This document shows positions 44,232-64,000 of a DNA stretch of 64,000 nt, one piece after another; position 1 is the first letter of the stretch; each line of letters starts with the position of its first letter. The DNA is from Antedon mediterranea (lineage: Eukaryota > Echinodermata > Crinoidea > Comatulida > Antedonidae). Where the stretch lies: positions 15,656,101 through 15,720,100 of the forward strand of contig NC_092677.1 in NCBI RefSeq assembly GCF_964355755.1, in the 5' to 3' direction. Both the position numbers and the translations under genes were made by a program. The notes below the pieces were generated by a model. It had not been told where the DNA came from and searched no databases. It saw only the letters and a list, made by a program, of their open reading frames with translations.

Positions 44232-46115
44232 TACCGTATTTATTCGAATAAACGCCCTGGGCGTTTATTGTTCAGAAGAGTTTTGAGGGGACGTTTATTC
44301 GGGGGAGGCGTTTATTTTTGGTTATCCGCAACGAAGTTGCAGGATAACCTCTTGTGATTGTACGAAATCATTCTGTATGATTTTTGTGTAACGCTTTTCT
44401 CTAAAACTCGCAAACATAACATTTCGGTAACTATCTTAACATATTGACATTTACGTAACGTCGTCAAGCGAAGCTTTTCATGACGTTTACAATTGCGCAA
44501 CGTGACTTACGCGCGATTTAACGATTTTGTCGTATTTAACATAGCTCGACAACCAAATAACATTTCAACTTGAAACTTTGCAAAAGTTTAATTTATATCG
44601 TGCGCTAACTTTCTGTTGAAAAAAAATTCCGTGTTTTACACAAAGTTAGGCGCGCACGCGCATTTAAAATTTCAAAATGCGCAAAATTAATTTCTAATCA
44701 ACTTTCTACGCGTTTCATGTCGTTTTAAGCATGTCAAAAATTCCCACGCGTGCGCACATTTTTACGTGTGCGGTGCGCACGTAGCATTGAAAACGTATTT
44801 TTTTCGCGTGATTTATGTTTTTCCAGCCTTTTCTAGTAATTTTACAAAATGTTAAACAATTTCGACTTAAAGATACGTCATACGAGCACGTCGAATTGGA
44901 CAATTTGCGCGCGTTTCTTATGAAAAGGTTAAAAAATTCGTTTAAAATATGCCTTTTTTTAAACAGTCGTAATTTCTAAACTAGACGGTCAACTTTTTAT
45001 GGATGGCATATTCTGGAAGTAGATGAGTTGTAGATATCGGATCAGGTATTAATATGGCTAACCAGACATTGTGACGTCATCGTATGGCCACGCGAATATA
45101 AAATTTAGGATTTTTGTATCTTTCGTCATAGCTCATCACATTGAATAGAGCGCATCTCCACTTATCCGTTTTTCATTTTCACCCCGATTTTGATATTGTC
45201 TGGGTCAATCAACTATCTTTCGCATGAGTAAAAAATATTTTAATTTTTTTGACGTCATCATGCCTAAAAATTTAAATCACGTGTGGCATCAATTTCATCT
45301 TTACAGTAAATTTTAATCTGTTATAGCTCGTAAGAATAAAAAATGTGATAATCACGATTAAAACTTTTTCTGGAAGCTATTGGATTGTAGATACGACATT
45401 ATGTAAAAATGTTGCCAATCGGATGTTGTGACGTCATCATATGGCCAGTTAAATAAAAAAGGTCGTATTTTCATCTTTTGCGTCATAATTCATTACATTT
45501 AAAAGAGCGCGCATCAATATTTCACGTATTCAAATTTCTTCTACACGCTAATACGTTGTTGCTGAGATAATTTCCTTTCGGAATTGCTACCTTCGCGTTT
45601 CATTTTAAAACCGTCAACATGTTAAAAATTGCAATAAATAGCGGGTCCCGTAATTTCACCTATTCTACACTGTATGTGATATGGATACAGATTATACTGT
45701 GTATACTATATATGAATTTAAATAATGAAATTCAGCAATAACAACATATCATATTCTTCAGTTCAGGTCATAATGCCAACGTGAACACTTCCTTTTGTCC
45801 TCAACCTATCCCCTTAATGTTAATGTTGCACCACTTGCGCGGCGGATAACCAAACTCGTCAAAGTGACGAGTTACATGTCTAGTTTTTAATGTAATATGT
45901 TAACAACTGTAATAAAATAAACACCCCCTAGATATGACAAAATACAACACAATTAATATCTAGAAGTAATAAAATACAGTAAAAATGTTATCGAAATGCT
46001 TGATAAATTGTAGATCATGTCAATCAATGAATTCTACTACAGAAATGTGTAGTAATACAATACGGTAGGCCTATTGTGTATAATACATGTGGCGGGCGTT
46101 TATTCGAGGAAATAC
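44232..46115. mobile_element. Host element with TACCGTATTTATTCGAATAAACGCCC ends, split by an insertion
   Basis: Left end TACCGTATTTATTCGAATAA continuing ACGCCC; right end GGGCGTTTATTCGAGGAAAT ending AC. These are inverted repeats enclosing several further GCGTTTATT motifs (44266-44316). The halves (44232-44319 and 45884-46115) are separated by the Helentron-like element. A degenerate relative with GGGGGCATTTATT..GGGAGGCGTTTA lies at 38885-38940. Confidence 0.7.
44320..45883. mobile_element. Helentron-like non-autonomous element, about 1.56 kb, nested
   Basis: The left end is GGTTATCCGC inside a hairpin (44320-44349, GGTTATCC..GGATAACC). The same word appears inverted near the right end (GCGGATAACC, 45842-45851). 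It is followed by a hairpin AACTCGTC-AAA-G-TGACGAGTT (45853-45873) and a terminus CTAG before a T-run. This layout (5' subterminal repeat, its inverse near the 3' end, then a 3' hairpin and CTAG) is known for Helentron-associated elements. No protein coding capacity is visible. Internal segments repeat at about 360-bp spacing around GTGACGTCATC (45071 and 45430). Confidence 0.65.
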
Positions 46116-47897
46116 ATTATTAATATTATTGTTAGGCCTACAGCATACCAGAGGGCAGAGAGTAATCTCACCCTTACCTATAAATAAAAGTATGAAAAAT
46201 AAAAAGAGAGGATGAAAAAGGATGACTTCTAGACATACCTATATTCTTTAATAAGCATAATCTAATACTACCGGCCGGTCCTCTTTCTCCATACCTCTCT
46301 ATTTATTGCTTCTTATTTTATAATGTAGGCCACTACATATGCTATTTCGTGTCATTTTTTTAAAGCAAAATTCCAGCTGATTTAGTGTCTTTAGGATGTA
46401 AAGTAATAAAAAAAATATGTTTCCATTTTTTTAAAACGCTTGAGGGTGTCAAATCTAAGATGGCCACCAATACGTAAAATATCCAATAAATGTACCATAT
46501 TGGGCAAAGTAACACCCATTATGAATAATATTTTAAGTTAAAGTTAATGCAATATGGGTTTTCTGCTATATAAGAGTTATAATAAACATATATTCATCAG
46601 TATTCGCCATTTTAATAAAAAAGGAATTAAATTTCTTATTAAAACATGTGCAAATTATGACGTTGACAAAATGGTGATTAACAAACAATTTTTGAATTTC
46701 AAAATTAGCGCGATTCCAACAAACTTGTTCAGAAACAAATCAGCAAAGCACTGCAATACCTCATTTTACCGCCAAATAGCCTACTGTACCGGCTGACTAT
46801 ATGTGATACGGCAAAGAATCTCTACAGGAGTCCTCTTTTACTGTGATACGTTTGTCACCTGTGTACTCGCCGTCATATATATTTTTTGCCAATATTCGTC
46901 CTTTTCTTAGGATCTCATATAGATAGTTTGCCCTTCACAAGACTTTTACTAATGCCTCAAACATTTTGTGTCCAATGGCATCATGCCATGGCCAACAAAC
47001 ACCTCTGTGAGAATTGCAGCATTCTTCATTAATCGGGATAGCATCTCTCTTTAAATGTTGGCTTTCCAACTCATCAACAAGATTTGCCAGCTCTGATTAT
47101 ATCGTTTATTTGTGTTATTCTAATGATACCACGCTCAATGACCTTTATAAATTAATGAAAATCCAGCAAGGCCCTTTGTCACACATACATGTCCTCTCAT
47201 AAACTCCAATTGGCAAATACAAGTTCAGTTTCAACAAAAGCACTGGCCTCAACACTATTTTCACAATGCTACATGTCTAAAAGCTGGTTCGAAATAAGAA
47301 TTGCTTCTTTATGTCATCTCTGTTCACCTCCACTCATCTCGGACAAAAGTCATCACCAGGCATTATCTTGTCTTTCCCTAATATAAACATGAGTTTTTAA
47401 ACCACAACCATGTAAACTCATCAAACCAGTGTATAATTGGTGGTCCATCTGTAGGGTGTACTTATCTAATGAAATCGGTTGAGATTGTAGAAGATGAGAA
47501 GTGGGAGTTAATGCTGCCTATGAATCCCGCTATGAATCTTGTGAATGAGCTGTATCTTTATTTCCTTCAAGCTTCTGCCAAAAGATGACATGTCGAAAAC
47601 TTACCAACAATACTGGTGACTATGACCCTGATGGTTTAGACATTGAATTACATGGCAATAGGCCTACCGTATTTATTATTTTACATCATATTTATACAGG
47701 ATTTCACAATAAGGTATAAATACACTTGTTTTTTTTATTGTGGTCCTGTCTGAGATACAAAAAAAAAAAAAGTTTCAGTTTATGAAAAGAAATTAGATCT
47801 ATAATTTAGAATTAGAAGTAATTGTTGTTGAATATTTGATATCAATTAGTAAGTTGTTCCATACTTTCGCAACTTCAACTTTGAACGATTAGTTAAT
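46116..47897. other. No intact gene; possible decayed coding relic on minus strand
   Basis: Between 46900 and 47480 the minus strand shows coding-like stretches in changing frames, for instance ANLVDELESQHLKRDAIPIN at about 47090-47030 followed by GVCWPWHDAIGHKMFEALVK, broken by stops. It looks like an old transposon or pseudogene piece. I do not recognise the family. A plus-strand 80-codon frame at 46554-46796 is unassigned. Confidence 0.35.
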
Positions 47898-48452
47898 TTA
47901 AAGATGTATTGTCCCTTTGAGTAATTTAAAAAAAAAATTTTTTTTAATATTTCTAAGAAAAGTGGGTCATTTTGAAGTATTATGATAGTTATTAACTTTC
48001 ACCAAAAATTAGTCGAAAAAAAAATAATTTAACCGAAATACGGACGTTTTTTGGTTCAAAAAATAACTTTGACTTCCAGTCAAAGTTTTCGATCAAAACA
48101 TATTCATAATGCAACACGCTTATTTAGCTACTCTGTATGTATTATAATCATAAAACTTCCTCGCGATCTGTGTGAAAACACCTTCTCAACCGAGACGAGT
48201 TGTAAACAATCCTAATTAGCATCATGCATAATGCATACTCGTGGTTTGAAATCTTTGTTTACTTTCGCTTGTGAGATTTTCCAGATGAAATGTAATCAAA
48301 TTAATTTAACTGTTAATTACGTAAACTTGTTGCTTTTGCCTCGAATTTTCGACTTAAAGTGAATAACTTTAATATTACTTTGATATGGCCAATTTAAATT
48401 TAGAATATTTTGACTGTCATTCTTTGTGTTTCAAGGGACAATACATCTTTAA
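47898..48452. mobile_element. TTAA-flanked MITE, TTAAAGATGTATTGTCCC family, 555 bp
   Basis: Left TTAAAGATGTATTGTCCCTT, right AAGGGACAATACATCTTTAA: perfect 18-bp inverted repeats including TTAA at both tips. It is the longest and best preserved copy of this family in the window; the interior has no coding frame. Confidence 0.88.
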
Positions 48453-48836
48453 GAGTCATAGTGTGTTATTATATATCTATATTCCTCCAGCACTACCACA
48501 TATCAAAGGCTTAAATCTTGCGTATTTTTGTTAATGTCCATGCTTCATATTCATATAATAATTAATTATTGAGTTTATTTTGTACATTTGTAGTGAAAGA
48601 ATGTTTTACTATAATATATGCACATTACTTTGTTTCAAAAAAGCGTTTTCCAAATAAATCACTAGGTCAATGTGTAATTGTTTTGTATAGTTCTGTAAAG
48701 AGTTTTTTTAAAAAATTATTATGTTATAATTGTTATATGTTAAGGATTACTCATTTTTAGTATTTAACTGATTGTGGCTTCACATAAAGTTTCTTCATCC
48801 TTCTGTGGCATAATTTTACAGAGTAACGCATTTCTA

Positions 48837-48987
48837 TCTTGTGCGCACACTTTATACGCGCGCGCTTGTGCCAAGGTAACGATGGTCCCAAGAGGAACTG
48901 CATGACAACTAAACAAAACATAACTTGGATGAATTTTCAAGAGTGCACACGCAATCTACAAAGCTCAGTAAGTTTCTACTTATTGTT
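48837..48987 (+). repeat. Duplicated exon-like block, copy 1
   Basis: About 150 bp matching 50691-50840 in direct orientation. It includes ATG at 48902 opening 22 codons (MTTKQNITWMNFQECTRNLQ, SS) ending exactly at GTAAGT (48968). Within those 66 nt only three bases differ from copy 2, two of them silent, whereas the 60 nt upstream differ at roughly ten positions. Confidence 0.75.
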
Positions 48988-49979
48988 TTACTATAATAAT
49001 TATAAAGTATAAAAATAATAATTTAAATTTTAAAAACTTTAAATCGTTTAGATATGAATCAGTTTGAAGATTATAACCACCAAGATCCCTACTACTAACA
49101 AAGAATCAAAAACCAAAAAAATCAAAAATAGATTTTACAAGCAGTAATAACTAATATGGCCGGCCGAAGTTGAGTTCGCATTTTGAGCGAGATCCTGGAT
49201 TCCGGAAGACATCATCTGAACTTTCATTTTTGTTTGCTTCTGATTTTGGTTGAGATTTCTTCTATTAACAGCTAATGCGATAGCCAGTTCGGTATACCGT
49301 CACTTCGACAGGCTTATTTGTAATTCTTCAAAAGGATAGAAATGAAAACAATCATGAATTAAAATACAATTTTTGCAACAGTTATAACAATAGGCCTATA
49401 AACTATTCAATTTGATATGAATAAGTGCGGTGTTTATTATGTATAAGCAGCCGCTCTGTCGGCGTATGTTATTATGTAAGTAATTGGTCAATCAAGCCCG
49501 TCGGTTTGTCGGTTGGGCAGTTTTATTGCCATTCGTCAATACCACACAGTCAGTGGCAGCCATGACTTTCGGTAATCTGTCAACACGCCAGTTAGTCTAT
49601 AAATTACCTATATTTAGTGCAAATTCTAAATCCGAACGTTCCACAAGGGCCCTGGTATTTCTCCAGCTTGTAAACCCGTTTAAATTGTTTCACGCTCTGT
49701 TGGTAAGTCTGAAGCGGACATGTCCTAAATTATAATAATACAAAATTAAATCAAAATATATTAGCTGTAATGTATGATCTATAATGATCCACCATCCTAC
49801 AAATAACTTAAAACACCGTTTTCCACCAGCCCATCCCAAAATAAAATTAGACAGCAGACGAACTATTTTTGTTAAGCCTATTCATGAACCATAAAACTAT
49901 ACATTTTGGTCAATATTTCTTGAATACACACTATCTTCTCTTTCATCATCAAAGGCATTCACCAACTGGCCTTATAATA
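48988..49979. other. Flank downstream of the EGF gene; no gene seen
   Basis: It includes minus-strand AATAAA hexamers (TTTATT at 49522-49527 and 49433-49438) that could end the EGF transcript. A plus-strand open stretch at 49484-49735 has no ATG start and no similarity. Confidence 0.45.
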
Positions 49980-61668
<11,689 letters not shown>

Positions 61669-62423
61669 GTTAGTTGGATTTTAAATTGATGGAATGCGGC
61701 AACTAAAGGACAAAATATAAATCGACTTAAATTGTTGAAAGTCTCCTTAAAAGTAATTTAAAAAAGGAACAACACGATGATGACAATGATACTTCGGATA
61801 GATAGTATGTGGAGATACAACGGCACTGGGAATCGGGTGAAATGACCATGTTACTGTGTAAATTACTGTACTTTTGAAAAGGATCGACGCAAAACAATTG
61901 TTGGTTGTCGAAGGGTTATGAAAGTCATATTACCAAATGCACCAACAAATCTTTTTGTAACAAAAAACGAATTATAAAGAATTATATGAATCATCCTACC
62001 CATTTGATTAAAAAGACCTAGAAATGTCTAAAAACTTTGATGATAATTGAAAAATTCATTAACATACATAACTCGCTACAAAGTGACAACTTAATAACCA
62101 TTATGAAATTAAATTATACATTATTTCACAGTTTATAAAATAACAATTAATAAAGAGCATTACCAAGTAAGGTGTTGAATGATTACCCTGATAAAAGGCT
62201 AATCGCGAAGTCAAGTAATTTGTGTTACAGCCAATACTTTTGAAAAAAAAGTTACTGCTCTGACATTAGTCTAGGAAACAGACGGCGGTTCTGCTTAATA
62301 TATACCAAAACCTTTTGTTACACATAGAGTTTCATACGTAGAATACAGTTAAGCAAACTTTTGCTAGTGTGACTTCTGCAAACTGCAGAAAACAAGTTTG
62401 CAGAAGGCACACCTCTGCAAACT

Positions 62424-62514
62424 GGTCTAGGCCTACACTAACAAACTTTGGAAAATGTTTCTTGACAAACCAAGAGTATTGCAAGTTAGAGTTTGTTAGT
62501 GTAGACACCTATAG
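62424..62514. mobile_element. Short MITE with GTCTACACTAACAAACT ends
   Basis: Left GTCTAGGCCTACACTAACAA, ACTTTG; right AGAGTTTGTTAGTGTAGACA. Inverted arms of about 20 bp, related to but distinct from the CTACACTATCAAA family. An adjacent 62360-62420 stretch repeats CTGCAAACT/AGTTTGCAG. Confidence 0.7.
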
Positions 62515-63139
62515 AGGTAAGAAAAGACAGATAACTAGCGACTTTAATCAAATCTACACCAAATTACACTATTTACGCATTGTGTTTGTCGGTTGTTTAA
62601 TAATTGAGACAAACATCAAAGCACACGTCACAAACTAACATTTAAAGGGACTAGTATAATAGTTACTGTATGTCCAATTTCATTTTGATGTGGACTGTAC
62701 TGTCTGTGTTTTCGAGTACAGTAATAAAGTGTGAAAAATACGCAGGCTTACACTTTTCCAGCATCACTATAAGCTAAAGTTGTAGTATATAGAGCGAGGG
62801 ATCATTCGAGTAATCAAATCAATCTATATAGAGATGATTGATGAGCAAACATTCAACATATTTTAGTACTTTAACTAACTTCCTCTATATGAATCACATG
62901 CATTGTGATATTGTAATTACTACTATAATAAAACCAAATGTGGAACGCGTGTAAATTGAAAGCATTTTTTTTGTTTTAGTAAAGCACTCACAGAACATCC
63001 AAATGAAGCCAGATGGTAATTTGTTTTTTGTTTGTTTCAGTTTATAAATTGTCTTTCTTATCTCTATTGTTGACATTTACAATATCACCAACAGCTTTAT
63101 GAATTAGCTTAAATCAGTGTTGAGCTTTTAAAACACTTC

Positions 63140-63218
63140 GGGATGAAATCATTGAATAGAAAAATTTAATAATCACAATTTATGATAATTATATTTTTCT
63201 ATTCAACGATTTCATCTC
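63140..63218. repeat. Long hairpin, 26-bp arms
   Basis: GGGATGAAATCATTGAATAG, AAAAAT pairs with ATTTTTCTATTCAACGATTT, CATCTC with about two mismatches around a 27-base AT-rich loop. It may be a minimal foldback element. Confidence 0.8.
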
Positions 63219-64000
63219 AAATATCTTAATTTCTTAATGTAAGCGCATATTCGTGTATTTTAAAGTTAAAATTAATCTAAATAATTATTATGTGTGTCTA
63301 CCTCTTATGTTGCCACTAGGCTATTGGTAATTTCAATAGTTAAATTCTTATGTATATTAATATAGCTACTGTACAACGTATTATTTTACAATTTTTAGAC
63401 AGTTTAATATCAAATAGTTATAGATCAAGGTTAAACGTCACACGCAGGTCATGTAGCAATTTGTATAAGTCAATAAACATGACGGCTCGTTAACCGTCTC
63501 CTGGGGTTAAACCTGCTGTTTTCGTGACACGCATGGGTGTAGTCGTGTGTACTTTTTAAACATCTTTATACTGTATATACAGTACTGTGTAGGCCTACTG
63601 ATATATATTAGGACATCTAAGAGCTATAGAGCTTCATTGACTATACTGAGACCCTGAAGTTTTTTGTATATTAAAACAATAAAATGTCGAAACGTAAACT
63701 TTTGAAATTAAAGATAATACAATGATAATTACCGGTCGTTATTTATTAAAGTATATCCGGGATATAATACTCAGCATCCTAGGCCAGGTTACAATTCCGG
63801 AGGTGGTGTTACTGTTACACTCAAGACGCGAAATTGCTATTTTTTATTATTTAAAAAAATGACATTTTTGAACTAAAATCCCCAAAAAACGTGATGAGGT
63901 TTCAACAATAACACAAGGAAATAAAACAATTATCACAAACAATTATTAAGAAAAGAATAGAAAATGTACCCGTTCTAGATTGTATATACGATAGTGAAAA

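Larger units (their letters stand above)
61669..64000. other. Right flank upstream of the EGF gene; no gene seen
   Basis: It should hold the promoter of the EGF gene; no core element is convincing. Two inverted repeats are listed separately. An 89-codon plus-strand frame at 62369-62638 crosses a MITE and is not considered real. Confidence 0.5.

Noticed and set aside
62369-62638. 89-codon plus-strand frame
   Set aside because: It spans a MITE with inverted ends and shows no similarity or splice context.

Overview
This is an animal nuclear window: AT-rich, with spliced genes, GT-AG introns and many short non-autonomous transposons. The protein set (ataxin-1-type AXH protein, TRAP-alpha, ZFTRAF1/CYHR1, a thioester-protein start, a multi-EGF secreted protein) and the frequent TAGGCCTA/CTAGGCCT motif suggest a marine invertebrate deuterostome, most likely an echinoderm. 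The taxon is an inference, not proven from the sequence. All gene models were built by hand from reading frames, splice signals and family similarity.

Layout. 0-2.6 kb: signal-peptide exon and second exon of a CD109/alpha-2-macroglobulin/TEP-like gene on the minus strand, which leaves the window on the left. 3.2-3.9 kb: a 33-bp minisatellite beside a dead LINE reverse-transcriptase fragment. 5.7-6.3 kb: an intronless coding region for a 191-aa multi-pass membrane protein (+). 12.7-19.8 kb: four-exon ZFTRAF1 (-), 354 aa. 22.8-27.8 kb: eight-exon SSR1/TRAP-alpha (-), 297 aa. 28.4-36.0 kb: ataxin-1 homologue (-), 771 aa in two coding exons, with an intron inside the AXH domain, no polyglutamine tract and probably a long 3' UTR. 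36-49 kb: repeat-rich DNA, including a Helentron-like element nested in a second transposon. 50.0-61.7 kb: a secreted protein (-) of 18 EGF domains, one per exon, every internal EGF exon phase 1-1. 61.7-64 kb: no gene seen.

The genes are not one pathway. SSR1 is housekeeping ER translocation, ataxin-1 is a transcriptional co-regulator family, and the TEP and EGF genes encode secreted or extracellular proteins. The accessory content is dominated by at least seven families of inverted-repeat elements, several with TTAA at their ends, many lying in introns. The least explained signal is a near-identical duplicated stretch on the plus strand (48.84 and 50.69 kb). Each copy carries a 22-codon frame followed by GTAAGT, and the second copy lies antisense within the last EGF intron.
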